The notes beneath the pieces were generated by a model that saw nothing but the letters and a program-made list of their open reading frames with translations, was not told the origin of the DNA and did no database searches. 64,000 nt of DNA from Microbacterium keratanolyticum (GTDB lineage: Bacteria > Actinomycetota > Actinomycetes > Actinomycetales > Microbacteriaceae), in NCBI RefSeq assembly GCF_016907255.1, contig NZ_JAFBBQ010000001.1, positions 620,001 through 684,000 on the forward strand. The letters run 5' to 3'. How positions within the stretch are numbered: the first letter of the stretch is position 1; each line of letters starts with the position of its first letter. Made by a program: the position numbers and the translations under genes. Of the stretch, positions 17,224 to 25,724 are shown piece after piece.

Positions 17224-18390
17224 ATGCCCCTGTTCGCGATGCCCACCGCTCCCCCGGCTCAGAAGCAGACGGCGGATGCTCCGGCGCGACGCCGCGCCCG
17301 ATTTCATACGCTTGAGGTGCAGGACGTCCGCCCGCTCACGGACGACGCCGTCGAGGTCACGTTCGCCGTGCCGGCCGACCTCGTTGACGAGTACGACTAC
17401 ACGTCAGGGCAGTACGTCGCCCTGCGCACGCATCTCGACGGTGCAGAGATCCGCCGTTCCTACTCGCTCTGTCGCGCACCGCAGCGCCCCGCTGACGGCG
17501 GTGACACGACTCTCAGCGTCGGCATCAAGCGCGACGAGGGCGGCGCCTTCTCGACCTGGGCACAGACCGAGTTGAAGCCCGGCTTCTCGATCGATGTCAT
17601 GAGCCCGCAGGGCACCTTCACCTCCGCGCTTCCCGCGTTCGACGACAAGCACGTCGTGGGCATCGCCGCAGGGTCCGGAATCACTCCGCTCATGGCGCTC
17701 GCGCACACCGTGCTCGCCGAGTCGCCGACGGCTCGCTTCACGCTGCTCTACACGAACCGCGCGACGAGTGACGTGATGTTCCTGGAGGACCTCGCCGAAC
17801 TCAAGGACCGCTATCCCACGCGCCTCGCCCTTCACCATGTGCTCTCGCGCGAGCAGCGCACGGCGCCGGTGCTCTCGGGCCGACTCGACGAGGAGAAGCT
17901 GCGCCTCATCTTCGACAAGCTCGTGCCCGTGGCATCCGTCGACGAGTGGTTCCTCTGCGGACCCTTCGCCCTCGTCGACCTCGCGCGGGAGATCCTCGGC
18001 GACCTCGGTGTGCCGCGGGAGCACATCCGCTTCGAGCTGTTCACGACAGGAGACGCACCGGCTGAGGCCCGCGCGGCGCGCCCCGTAGTCGTCGCGAAGG
18101 ATGCCCCCTCGTATCGCATCGAGGTCACCCTCGACGGGGTCTCCTCCACGGTCGAGAGCCCGATCGACGCGCACGAGTCGGTGCTGAATGCGGCGCTGCG
18201 CATCCGCCCCGATGCCCCCTTCGCCTGCGCGGGTGGCGTCTGCGGCACCTGCCGCGCGCGCGTGCTCGTCGGCAGCGTCACGATGACCGAGAACTACGCG
18301 CTCGAACCCGACGAACTCGAACGCGGCTACGTGCTCACCTGCCAGTCCCACCCCACAAGCGACCGCCTCGTCGTCGACTACGACGTCTAG
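17224..18390 (+). CDS. paaE: phenylacetyl-CoA epoxidase reductase subunit E
   Basis: Electron-transfer component that passes electrons from NAD(P)H through FAD and a [2Fe-2S] centre to PaaA. The 388-residue protein has an FAD-binding ferredoxin-reductase domain (RRSYSLCRAP), a nucleotide-binding domain (GIAAGSGITPLMALAHTV) and a C-terminal plant-type ferredoxin domain. Its cluster cysteines are in CAGGVCGTCRARV and a later CQSHP. AAAGGG stands before ATG 17224. A 34-base gap separates it from paaD, and paaG follows after 20 bases. Confidence 0.94.
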   Translation: MPLFAMPTAPPAQKQTADAPARRRARFHTLEVQDVRPLTDDAVEVTFAVPADLVDEYDYTSGQYVALRTHLDGAEIRRSYSLCRAPQRPADGGDTTLSVGIKRDEGGAFSTWAQTELKPGFSIDVMSPQGTFTSALPAFDDKHVVGIAAGSGITPLMALAHTVLAESPTARFTLLYTNRATSDVMFLEDLAELKDRYPTRLALHHVLSREQRTAPVLSGRLDEEKLRLIFDKLVPVASVDEWFLCGPFALVDLAREILGDLGVPREHIRFELFTTGDAPAEARAARPVVVAKDAPSYRIEVTLDGVSSTVESPIDAHESVLNAALRIRPDAPFACAGGVCGTCRARVLVGSVTMTENYALEPDELERGYVLTCQSHPTSDRLVVDYDV

Positions 18391-18410
18391 CCGCCCCGAT
18401 AGGAGCAGCC

Positions 18411-19181
18411 ATGATCGACCTCACCATCGCCGACGACGTCGCCCACGTCACCCTCAACGCGCCCTCCAAGCTGAATTCCCTGGATGCTGCGGCACTCGCC
18501 GAGCTCGGCACTGCCTACGACGCCGCAGAGAACGCGGGCGTGCGGGCTCTCGTGCTGCGCGGCGAAGGGCGCGCCTTCTGCGCAGGGCGCGACATCTCCG
18601 CCGTCGATCCGCGCGATGACGACGTGATGGGGTACCTCGACGGACTCGTCACCCCGCTGCTGCAGCGCATGGCGGCATTCCCCGCGCCCACGTTCGCCGC
18701 CGCGCAGGGCGCCTGCCTCGGCGTCGGACTCGGACTGCTCATCGCGACCGACGTCGTCTATGTGGCAGAGAAGGCGAAGATCGGATCGCCCTTCGCAGCC
18801 CTCGGCGCGACGCTCGACTCGGGCGGGCACGCGCTCTTCTACGAGCGACTCGGCGCCCACAAGACACTCGACCTGATCTACTCGGGTCGCCTCATGAGCG
18901 GCGACGAGGCCGTGGCATCCGGGTTGTTCTCCCGTGTCTTCCCCGACGACGATGTGCAGCAGGCTACGCAGGATGCCGCGGCGAAGGCCGCCCGCGGCGC
19001 CACGGCGGCGTTCTTGGCGAGCAAGCAGCTGATCGCCCGCATCCGTGACGAGCGTCTCGCCCTGTGGGATTCGGTCGCGATCGAGAACGCCGCGCAAGCC
19101 GCGCTCTGCGACACCGACGACTACCGCGAGGGCTTCGCCGCGTTCCAGCAGAAGCGGACGCCGGAGTTCACCGGGCGCTGA
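18411..19181 (+). CDS. paaG: 1,2-epoxyphenylacetyl-CoA isomerase (enoyl-CoA hydratase/isomerase family)
   Basis: Crotonase-fold enzyme, 256 residues, probably isomerising the ring epoxide to oxepin-CoA. Key segments are GEGRAFCAGRDISAV (CoA-binding and oxyanion hole), AAQGACLGVGLGLLIATDVV, GSPFAALGATLDSGG and the typical PaaG tail DYREGFAAFQQKRTPEF. AGGAG precedes the ATG. It ends the paaABCDEG run and converges on a membrane-protein gene 13 bases away. Assignment as PaaG rather than a generic hydratase rests on the operon and tail. Confidence 0.85.
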   Translation: MIDLTIADDVAHVTLNAPSKLNSLDAAALAELGTAYDAAENAGVRALVLRGEGRAFCAGRDISAVDPRDDDVMGYLDGLVTPLLQRMAAFPAPTFAAAQGACLGVGLGLLIATDVVYVAEKAKIGSPFAALGATLDSGGHALFYERLGAHKTLDLIYSGRLMSGDEAVASGLFSRVFPDDDVQQATQDAAAKAARGATAAFLASKQLIARIRDERLALWDSVAIENAAQAALCDTDDYREGFAAFQQKRTPEFTGR

Positions 19182-19194
19182 GCGCCACGAACGT

Positions 19195-19707
19195 TCAGGG
19201 GCCCGTCATCGGCGACACCGTCATGTCGACGGCCCCGAACGGGAAGGGGTAGAACAGCGTTCGGGTCTCTGCCCAGGTCTCCAGCGGCAGAAGCCGGAAC
19301 CACACGTGCGCGATCAGACCGGCGACGAGCGCCAGAACCACGATGATGACCATCGCGCGGTTCAGGTAGCGGAGCGCGCTGGCCGTGTCGACCGCACGGC
19401 GCTGCACGGCCGACAGCGTCCCGAACACGAGCCCGATGAGAGCGACGAGCACCAGGGGGCTGGGCTTCAGGCTCAGCGTGATGCAGTCGGGGGCGACATC
19501 GGTGATCTGGCCGAAGGCATCGAGAAACCGACCGTCGCCGGTGATTCCGCCAGGGCAGAACCCGCGGCTCGCTCCCGTCAGCATCATGTACGCCGCCGTC
19601 GCCAGCAACGTCACGATGATCAGTCTCCGGATCCGCCCGATGATCTCCGCACCCGGCAGCTTTCCCGCTGCGGGCGCTGCGCTCGGCGCCGCCTCCGCTG
19701 TCGACAT
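19195..19707 (-). CDS. hypothetical membrane protein
   Basis: 170-residue protein I do not recognise. The hydrophobic stretches LIIVTLLATAAYMML, LVLVALIGLVFGTL and AMVIIVVLALVAGLIAHVWF predict three transmembrane helices. Two cysteines (GFCPGG and DCITLS) lie between helices one and two and may form an extracytoplasmic disulfide. The N-terminus is Ala-rich and cytosolic-looking. It is convergent with paaG and lies just downstream of the phosphoribosyltransferase gene on the same strand, 42 bases away, so the two may be co-transcribed. Confidence 0.7.
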   Translation of the reverse strand: MSTAEAAPSAAPAAGKLPGAEIIGRIRRLIIVTLLATAAYMMLTGASRGFCPGGITGDGRFLDAFGQITDVAPDCITLSLKPSPLVLVALIGLVFGTLSAVQRRAVDTASALRYLNRAMVIIVVLALVAGLIAHVWFRLLPLETWAETRTLFYPFPFGAVDMTVSPMTGP

Positions 19708-19749
19708 GTGTCCCCCTCGACCTCGTTCTGGGGCCGAGCCTATCGGGGT

Positions 19750-20259
19750 CTAGGCGCTGCCGACCAGGCCCGCGTCTTCTTCACGCACCGTGCCCTTGGC
19801 CGACCACGGGAAGTCGATCCACAGGTCGGTGTCTTTCCAGGCGTAGTCGGGCTGGATGATCGTCGAGGGTTTCGTGTAGATCGTGACCGAGCGCACGTCG
19901 GCACCCTTGTCCTTAAGCAGCTGGACAGCGAGCGCGAGGGTGCGACCGGAGTCCGCGACGTCGTCGACGAGCAGCACCCGGCGCCCGTCGAGGTAGGCCA
20001 TGTCGAGCTCGGGCGGCAGCACCTCAGGAGCATCCAGCACCGTGCCGATGCCGGTGTAGAACTCGACATTGATCGCGCCGCAGTTCTTCGCACCGAGCCC
20101 GTAAGCGATCGCGCCGGCCGGCAGCAGCCCGCCGCGTGCGATCGCGACGACGACCTCGGTCTCGAAGCCATCATCGAGGATGCGGCGGGCAAGGTCGCGC
20201 GTCGCCTCTCCGAATCCATCCCACGTGAGCGTCTCGCGCTCAGCCGGTGCTGCTGCCAT
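19750..20259 (-). CDS. phosphoribosyltransferase (xanthine/hypoxanthine type)
   Basis: Type I phosphoribosyltransferase of 169 residues that transfers ribose 5-phosphate from PRPP to a base, probably a purine. The PRPP loop is RVLLVDDVADSGRTLALA. VVAIARGGLLPAGAIAY is the pyrophosphate-loop region, and the C-terminal PDYAWKDTDLWIDFPW contains the aromatic stacking residues that xanthine-guanine phosphoribosyltransferases use. The neighbouring amidase and amidohydrolase island is upstream on the same strand, but the 66-base gap contains a short inverted repeat, so it may be separately expressed. Confidence 0.85.
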   Translation of the reverse strand: MAAAPAERETLTWDGFGEATRDLARRILDDGFETEVVVAIARGGLLPAGAIAYGLGAKNCGAINVEFYTGIGTVLDAPEVLPPELDMAYLDGRRVLLVDDVADSGRTLALAVQLLKDKGADVRSVTIYTKPSTIIQPDYAWKDTDLWIDFPWSAKGTVREEDAGLVGSA

Positions 20260-20325
20260 GTCATCCGCCTGTTCTGTCGAAGTCAGACATCTACTCTGAC
20301 ACGAGCTCGGTGGGAAGAACCCTGA

Positions 20326-21720
20326 TCAGCCCCGCGGATCCAACGGCACCTGAGAGCGCCACGACATCGCCCTCTCGGCACGTCGCCCGAGGGCCAGCAG
20401 CTCCGCATCGGCGAAGGCCGCCCCGAGCAGATGCAGCCCGACAGGCAGGCCGTCGATCTCGGTGCACGGCACGCTCAGCGCAGGCAGCCCTGTGAGGTTG
20501 GCGGCGCTGAGCATCCGCAGCGCGCTGCCGAGCGAGTCCTCATCGTGCGCGTCGGTCAGCTCCATCGCCATTGTCGCCAGCAGCGGTGCGGCCGCGGGAA
20601 GGGTCGGCGACGCCAACGCCGTGAGGCCGTGTGTCTGCAGCGTGCGCTCGATCTCGTGCCGCAAGGCTGCGCGAACCCGGTGCGCAAGGGCTATGTCGTC
20701 AGCGTCGATCAGCGCACCCGTGGCGACCATCGTGCGCGTGCCGGGGAGGTAGTCCGCCGCGGCTCGCTGCAGTCGTGAGCGATGCTGCTCGACGGATTCG
20801 GACAGCGAGATGAGAAGTCCTGCAACCAGGGCGAGGTCGAGCGAAGGGAGATCGATCTCGACGATCTCGACGTCGTCCAGCAGCGCGAGTCCCGCGAGGG
20901 TCGACCCCTGCAGCGCCTCACTCACGCCCCATCGCCGCCAGATCCCGCGATCGACTCCGACGCGGCGCGCTCCCTGGGCTAGCTCCACCGCCGCAGTGAT
21001 CGGCCCGTCGAACGCCTGCGCTCGCACCTCCGGTTCGCAGATCGCATCGAGGATGAACGCGCAGCCGTCGACGGATGCCGTGAGCGGACCGATCGCATCC
21101 ATGGTCGTGCTGATCGCGATCGTGCCCTGCGTGGAGACGAGACCTGTTGTCGGCTTGAGTCCGACGAGACCGTTGATGGACGCGGGATTGCGGATCGAGC
21201 CGCCCGTGTCTGTACCGAGCGTCGCCGGCGCGGATCCGACCGCGACCGCCACTCCCGAGCCGATGCTCGATCCGCCGGGATAGCGCAGCGGATCGCGCGG
21301 ATTGCGGGTCGGCGGCTCCCCCTGCCCGAAGGCGAACTCATAGGTGTGGGTCTTGCCGAGCAGCACGCCACCGTGCGCGCGATACTGCGCGACAGACGCC
21401 GCGTCGCTCGCGGCGGGTGGTGCCAGTCGCAGCGAATCCGAGCCGGCCACGGTGGGCATCCCGGCAACGTCGATGACGTCTTTGACCCCCAGCGGCACAC
21501 CGTCGACAGGACTGAGCGGCGCCCCCTCGCTGCGGCGGCGATCGCTCGCTCGCGCCTGGGCGAGAGCGGGCTCGCGGTCGAGATAGGCCCAGGCGTGCGC
21601 GACGTGCTCGGTCTCGTCCGCGCGGTCGAGCGCCGCCTGCACGAGAGCAACGCTCGTGACCTCGCCGGTGCGAAGCGCCTCGGCGGCATCCTCCACGCCG
21701 AGTCGCCAGAGTTCAGTCAT
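20326..21720 (-). CDS. amidase (amidase-signature family)
   Basis: Hydrolase of carboxamides, 464 residues. The Ser-cisSer-Lys triad is visible: Lys in GVPLGVKDVIDVAG, cis-Ser in YPGGSSIGSG and the nucleophilic Ser in GTDTGGSIRNPA. The start is ATG 21720; a longer open frame would overlap the small gene behind it. The start region overlaps the end of the 62-residue gene upstream by eight bases, a layout seen for AtzE with AtzG (1-carboxybiuret hydrolase) and GatA with GatC. The small partner, and not a tRNA setting, favours an AtzE-like metabolic amidase. It is the last gene of the amidohydrolase unit. Confidence 0.87.
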   Translation of the reverse strand: MTELWRLGVEDAAEALRTGEVTSVALVQAALDRADETEHVAHAWAYLDREPALAQARASDRRRSEGAPLSPVDGVPLGVKDVIDVAGMPTVAGSDSLRLAPPAASDAASVAQYRAHGGVLLGKTHTYEFAFGQGEPPTRNPRDPLRYPGGSSIGSGVAVAVGSAPATLGTDTGGSIRNPASINGLVGLKPTTGLVSTQGTIAISTTMDAIGPLTASVDGCAFILDAICEPEVRAQAFDGPITAAVELAQGARRVGVDRGIWRRWGVSEALQGSTLAGLALLDDVEIVEIDLPSLDLALVAGLLISLSESVEQHRSRLQRAAADYLPGTRTMVATGALIDADDIALAHRVRAALRHEIERTLQTHGLTALASPTLPAAAPLLATMAMELTDAHDEDSLGSALRMLSAANLTGLPALSVPCTEIDGLPVGLHLLGAAFADAELLALGRRAERAMSWRSQVPLDPRG

Positions 21721-21901
21721 CGCTCGAGCCCCCGACGTCGGCGCCCACACGCTCCAGAAGGACCATCGCTTCCACACGGAAGAGCTCCGTGTCGGCGCGC
21801 AGCCCACCCACGGCGGCGGCGATCGCCTCCCCGTCAACGGCGGCCAGATCCGCACCGAGCAGATCAGCGACGACGGCGCGCTCCAGCGGCGTGAGGGTCA
21901 T
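21713..21901 (-). CDS. small GatC/AtzG-like putative amidase partner
   Basis: 62-residue acidic protein, mostly helical by composition (TPLERAVVADLLGADLAAVD, IAAAVGGLRADTELFRVE). Its ATG overlaps the stop of the amidohydrolase (ATGA) and its end overlaps the amidase start by eight bases, so it is translated between two catabolic enzymes. Small proteins in this position (AtzG, DUF4089; GatC) wrap around and stabilise the amidase. No sequence motif proves this family, so the name rests on size, helical character and place. Confidence 0.6.
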   Translation of the reverse strand: MTLTPLERAVVADLLGADLAAVDGEAIAAAVGGLRADTELFRVEAMVLLERVGADVGGSSDD

Positions 21902-23277
21902 GCGGAGCCAGCCAGTGCACCCGCGCCGTCTCTGACGACGGTCTCTCCTCCGACGATGACGCGCTGCACCTGGCGCAGGTCGTCCCGGCGGGTGAGCAGC
22001 AGGTCCGCGGGCGCACCGGCCCGCAGCATCGCACCACCCCGCACGAGCCCCGGAATGAGCGCCGCGGGCGCGGACGTCACCATCTCGACGGCCTCCGCGA
22101 GTGTGCGGTGCCCCGCGTCGACCAGGTCGCGCACAGCCGCGATGAGGGAGTCGTGGCGGCCGTCGTGCCCGTAGTCGGTCGCGATCACGTCGACGAGACC
22201 GGGCCTCGCCATCAGCGCGTCCCAGTGCTCGCGGGTCTGCACGGTCTCACGCCCTTCGAGCAGGTCAAAGACGCTCGCCTCCGCATGCCAGCCGGACTCG
22301 CGTCCCAGCTCTGCCAGGGCGACGGCCTCCTCCACGGTGTGCGAGGTGTGGTTGACGTGACCTGCGATGATCGTCGCCGGTCGCGGATCGCGCTGCATCT
22401 GCAGCGAACGGATGAGGTCGGCCGACGCCGAGGCACTGTGCACGAGGGCAGGGACACCCAGGATGCGTGCCGCCTCGATCCCCTCTCGGATGCCATCGCG
22501 GGCGTGACCGACGGACGGCATGACCGTCGCGACGATGAGCTCTCGCAGCTCCTCTGTCGTGATGCCCGTGATAGCCGCCTCCTCCGCGGCTGCGGCGAGC
22601 ACCTCAGGCCGATAGCGGCGCTCGCTCATGAACCGGCCGAGCACGGCTTCCTTCAACGCGCGGGCCTGAGCCTGGGTGACGACGCCTCCGGTGCGCTCGC
22701 GAATCGCAGCCGGCAGATACACGAGGTCCTGGCCTCCGCCGCCGAGCGTCTGCCCTCCGCCGAGTTCACCGATCGCGACGGCGCCCGCATCGAGCATCGC
22801 CTCGATTGTGAGGACGCGATGGCGGGCGGTGAGACCGGCGCCGTCGGCGGCGCGGGCGGCGTCGATCGCGCCCGGGGTGTGGGCTGTGGCCGCTCGGACG
22901 TGCACGGCGTGGTTCGCATCGGCGTAGCGGATCTCCTCCATGCTGCCGAGGCCGCACGTACTGAGAACCGTCGTCGTGCCTGCGTGAAGATGACGGTCGA
23001 GGTTCGCCCTCCACCGCTCGTCGGCAAGTGCTGCGGACCCGCTGGGGAACAGCGGCGAAGGGCTGACGCCGTGCGTGTGGATGTTCACGAGTCCCGGCAT
23101 GAGCACGCTCTGCGGCTCGTCGATGGCCTCCCCGGCGAAGGCGGTGACAGCAGCCTCGGCAGCGCGTGCATCGAGCACCTCGGTGATGCGACCGTGCTCG
23201 ACGACGACGGCACCGTTCTCGACGACGGTGCCCCCGATGGCAGGAACAACGACTCCCGCGCGAATCAACATTGACAT
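21898..23277 (-). CDS. amidohydrolase family metal-dependent hydrolase
   Basis: 459-residue TIM-barrel amidohydrolase that opens cyclic amide or deaminates a ring compound. The metal site is visible as HTHG in MPGLVNIHTHGVSPS, a possible bridging residue in the central region (IGELGGGQTLG), His residues in HSASAS and IIAGHVNHTSH, and Asp in VDVIATDYGHDG. The N-terminal and C-terminal beta-sandwich pieces (VVEHGRITEVLD, GAPADLLLTRRDD) are typical. GAGAGGAAG precedes ATG 23277. It heads a three-gene minus-strand unit with the small partner and amidase, divergent from a deacetylase-fold gene. Confidence 0.83.
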   Translation of the reverse strand: MSMLIRAGVVVPAIGGTVVENGAVVVEHGRITEVLDARAAEAAVTAFAGEAIDEPQSVLMPGLVNIHTHGVSPSPLFPSGSAALADERWRANLDRHLHAGTTTVLSTCGLGSMEEIRYADANHAVHVRAATAHTPGAIDAARAADGAGLTARHRVLTIEAMLDAGAVAIGELGGGQTLGGGGQDLVYLPAAIRERTGGVVTQAQARALKEAVLGRFMSERRYRPEVLAAAAEEAAITGITTEELRELIVATVMPSVGHARDGIREGIEAARILGVPALVHSASASADLIRSLQMQRDPRPATIIAGHVNHTSHTVEEAVALAELGRESGWHAEASVFDLLEGRETVQTREHWDALMARPGLVDVIATDYGHDGRHDSLIAAVRDLVDAGHRTLAEAVEMVTSAPAALIPGLVRGGAMLRAGAPADLLLTRRDDLRQVQRVIVGGETVVRDGAGALAGSA

Positions 23278-23382
23278 CGCACTTCCTCTCGACGACCGCC
23301 CTCTCAGACGGTAGATTCATTCTATCGAAGATGCTTCACTATAGCCATATGGCACCGACGCCCTGACCCTGCGGAGCACCCC
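23278..23382. promoter_or_regulatory. divergent promoter region of amidohydrolase and deacetylase-fold genes
   Basis: 105-base gap, visibly AT-rich in the middle. On the minus strand TATAGT and TAGAAT are possible -10 elements for the amidohydrolase operon. The stretch GAAGATGCTTC is an 11-base inverted repeat followed by ACTATAG. CTTCACT here resembles the element in the leader of the HTH-cupin regulator gene at 25696-25711. These are eye-level matches only. Confidence 0.4.
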
Positions 23383-24273
23383 ATGACGGCACATCCCCTT
23401 CCCCGCGACATGCACGGCTACGGCGAGCACCCGCCGGTCTTCACCTGGCCCGGCGGCAGCAGAGTCGCCGTGTCTCTCGTCATCAACGTCGAAGAGGGCG
23501 CAGAGCGCAGCATCGCCCGGGGGGACAGCGCCGATGACCTCGGCGGGCACTGGCTACGGCACGCATCGCATCCGATCCAGCGCAACCTGGACCTCGAATC
23601 CGCTTTCGAGTACGGCGCCAGAGCGGGCATCTGGCGCGTTCTGCGCACGCTACGCCGCCACGGGGCGACGGCGACCGCGTTCTGCTGCGTCGCCGCGCTC
23701 GAAGCCAACCCACAGATCGCCCGCGCGCTCGTGCGCGACGGGCACGAGATCGCCGATCACGGCAGGCAGTGGGACGTGCACACGCACCTCTCCCCTGTCG
23801 AAGAGCGCGAGCGCATCCTGTCATCCGCCGACGCGATCACCGCGCTCACCGGCGAGCGCGCGACCACCTGGTACTCCCGCGACGGCCTCACCCTGCAGAG
23901 CCGGGCGATCATGCTCGACGCCGACATGCTGTACGACTCCAACAGCTTCAACGACGACCTGCCCCACGCGGCGACGGACGGCCTCTCCCTTCCCGTGCTG
24001 CCGTACGCGGGCGACACCAACGACTCCGCGCTGCTGTCGCAGTACCCCACCGCGCAGGCGTTCCGCTCCTACCTCAGCGGCGCGCTCGCCGAACTCCAGG
24101 AAGACGACCGTGCCGGAGCATCCGTGCTCAGCGTCGGCCTGCACCCGCGCATCATCGGCCGCCCCGCCTACATCCGGGCTCTCGACGACTTCCTCACGGA
24201 AGCCGGAGCGATAGCGTGGATCGCGCCCCGCGCACAGATCGTGGACGCATGGCAGGCGGCCGTCGCCGCCTGA
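23383..24273 (+). CDS. polysaccharide-deacetylase-fold hydrolase (PuuE/imidase-like), copy 1
   Basis: 296-residue NodB-fold protein of the group that includes PuuE allantoinase and cyclic imide hydrolases and not true sugar deacetylases. Family features are the start GYGEHPPVFTWPGGSRVAVS, NVEEGAE in place of the classical TFDDG, and the metal-binding His pair in GHEIADHGRQW. YDSNSFNDDLP follows in the substrate pocket. A second, similar copy lies at 26849-27769 on the other strand. It stands alone on the plus strand in this island and is followed by a hairpin. It probably opens a cyclic imide, hydantoin or ureide ring; the exact substrate is unknown. Confidence 0.82.
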   Translation: MTAHPLPRDMHGYGEHPPVFTWPGGSRVAVSLVINVEEGAERSIARGDSADDLGGHWLRHASHPIQRNLDLESAFEYGARAGIWRVLRTLRRHGATATAFCCVAALEANPQIARALVRDGHEIADHGRQWDVHTHLSPVEERERILSSADAITALTGERATTWYSRDGLTLQSRAIMLDADMLYDSNSFNDDLPHAATDGLSLPVLPYAGDTNDSALLSQYPTAQAFRSYLSGALAELQEDDRAGASVLSVGLHPRIIGRPAYIRALDDFLTEAGAIAWIAPRAQIVDAWQAAVAA

Positions 24274-24275
24274 CA

Positions 24276-24300
24276 GCGCAGCAAGCCGCGGATGCTGCGC
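24276..24300 (+). terminator. hairpin after the deacetylase-fold gene
   Basis: GCGCAGCA at 24276-24283 pairs perfectly with TGCTGCGC at 24293-24300 across a nine-base loop, starting three bases after the stop codon. There is no U-tract, so it is a weak or actinobacterial-type terminator. Confidence 0.5.
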
Positions 24301-24335
24301 CTGCCACCAGTGCGCGCGCGTGACCGCGCTCGACC

Positions 24336-25061
24336 TCAGCGCGCTTCTGCGAGCAGGCGTCCCCAGCCGGGGATCGCCGCGCCCGCACCGCTCAACGCGA
24401 GCATCTCCCAGAGGGTCGCCGTCGCGCTGTCGATCACGGGGATCCCGAACTCCGCCTCGAACCCCGTGGCGCGGTAGGCCGATCGCAGGTTGGTGCCGAT
24501 GCAGACGACGCCGTCGAGGGCGTCGGCGTCGAACGCCGGGCGGATCAGAGCATCGATCCAAGACTCGTCGACCCGGGCAATCTCAGGGTTGCTGAGCGAG
24601 ACACCCGGCGCGGACAGCGTCACGAAGTCCACACCCACCGTGCGGTACTGCGCCATGATCTGCTCTGCGATCTCACGCGGCCCCGGAAACACCAGCCCGA
24701 CCCGCTGCAGTCCGAGCGACTGCAGCGCGGAGAGCACCGCGAGCGTCGCGGTCGTCGCGGGTGCTCCCGTGATCTCGGCGAGCTGGTCACACAGACCCCG
24801 GTCACCGTCGAACCCGGTCCACGACCCCGACGTGCCGTGAAAGGCCACCGCATCGGGTTCGACATCTGCGATGAGCGCGGGCGCATCGCCGAGCACACCG
24901 GCATCGATGCGATCGTCCAGCGACGCCGGCAGGCGGAAGCGCGTGACGTGCGCGGCCACATCGTCGCGACCTGCGAGCATCCGCTGGATCGACGACTCGG
25001 CGTTCGAGTTCGACGACGGAACGAGCACACCGAGGCGCGTCGTCGCGCCAGGAGCAGACAT
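24336..25061 (-). CDS. Asp/Glu-racemase-fold enzyme, arylmalonate decarboxylase-like
   Basis: 241-residue member of the maleate isomerase/arylmalonate decarboxylase branch. Racemases and maleate isomerases use two cysteines. Here the first position reads FHGTSGSWTG, with Gly before Thr-Ser-Gly, while the second Cys is kept in VVCIGTNLRS. This Gly/Cys arrangement is that of arylmalonate decarboxylase (Gly74/Cys188). ATG 25061 was chosen; a longer frame would run into the regulator gene. It lies eight bases downstream of the HTH-cupin gene on the same strand and is probably co-transcribed. A decarboxylase of a malonate-type intermediate is suggested but unproved. Confidence 0.78.
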   Translation of the reverse strand: MSAPGATTRLGVLVPSSNSNAESSIQRMLAGRDDVAAHVTRFRLPASLDDRIDAGVLGDAPALIADVEPDAVAFHGTSGSWTGFDGDRGLCDQLAEITGAPATTATLAVLSALQSLGLQRVGLVFPGPREIAEQIMAQYRTVGVDFVTLSAPGVSLSNPEIARVDESWIDALIRPAFDADALDGVVCIGTNLRSAYRATGFEAEFGIPVIDSATATLWEMLALSGAGAAIPGWGRLLAEAR

Positions 25062-25069
25062 CAAGAAAC

Positions 25070-25687
25070 CTAGTGCGCGCGGCCGAGCGACGGCGGGGTC
25101 GAGATCGCCAGCATCACGGCTGCCGAGTCTGTGCGGTTGCTCCACCAGTGCGGAAGCGAGGCGTCGTAGGTGAGGCTGTCTCCGGCTTCGAGCTCGAAGT
25201 CGCGCCCGCTGACGGTGGCGACAAGGCGCCCAGAACTCACCAGCACGCACTCTTCTCCCTCATGCGAGTGCGGCACGAGAGCGCCGTCGAAGTGCGCCGG
25301 GATCGTCATGTTGACGACGCCGAGCTTGCGCTCGGAGTCGGGAACGATGAGCTCCATGATGATGCCCTGCGACGGGATCTCGATGCGACGCCGGTCGGCG
25401 CGACGCACGACCATGTGGTCGTTGTCGGGCTCGGGATTGGCGAACATGCTCGCCAACGGCAGGTCGAGCGAGTTCGCCAGGCGCAGCAGCGTCGCGAACG
25501 AGGGATTGCCGATGCCGCGCTCGATCTGACTGATCAGACCGGCGCTGACCCCTGCGCGCTCTGCGAGCTCTTCCACCGTGAAGCGGCCCGTACGCTGCTC
25601 ACGGAGCTGCGCTCCCAGGTGCGTGATCCAGAAATCCCGATCAGGCCCCTCCTCGCCGACGATCTTCGACGCTGCAGTGGTGTCCAC
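25070..25687 (-). CDS. XRE-family HTH regulator with C-terminal cupin
   Basis: 205-residue transcription factor. The HTH lies at about residues 25-80 (FTVEELAERAGVSAGLISQI, ERGIGNPSFATLLRLAN), followed by a cupin effector domain (PHSHEGEECVLVSSGRLVA, ELEAGDSLTYDASLPHWW). This class (SutR/PuuR-like) senses small metabolites and often represses catabolic operons. GTG 25687 has AAGGG at six-base spacing; a TTG at 25693 would be too close to it. The leader carries a CTTCACTTCACTGACG element very like the operators near 37.4 kb, so it is the best candidate regulator for this island. Confidence 0.85.
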   Translation of the reverse strand: MDTTAASKIVGEEGPDRDFWITHLGAQLREQRTGRFTVEELAERAGVSAGLISQIERGIGNPSFATLLRLANSLDLPLASMFANPEPDNDHMVVRRADRRRIEIPSQGIIMELIVPDSERKLGVVNMTIPAHFDGALVPHSHEGEECVLVSSGRLVATVSGRDFELEAGDSLTYDASLPHWWSNRTDSAAVMLAISTPPSLGRAH

Positions 25688-25693
25688 GGTCAA

Positions 25694-25724
25694 CCCTTCA
25701 CTTCACTGACGGTTCGTCATTATA
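25694..25724 (-). promoter_or_regulatory. promoter and operator-like sequence of the HTH-cupin gene
   Basis: On the minus strand a perfect TATAAT -10 element occupies 25719-25724, inside the end of the aldolase gene. CTTCACTTCACTGACG at 25696-25711 (plus-strand reading) lies between it and the start codon. This resembles CTTCACTTC-TTCACTGAAG upstream of the aminotransferase gene and suggests autoregulation. No good -35 was found. Confidence 0.5.

Noticed and set aside
20282..20300. GTCAGA-N7-TCTGAC inverted repeat before the phosphoribosyltransferase
   Set aside because: Only six-base arms without supporting promoter elements; such repeats arise by chance in this sequence, so it is not listed as a feature.
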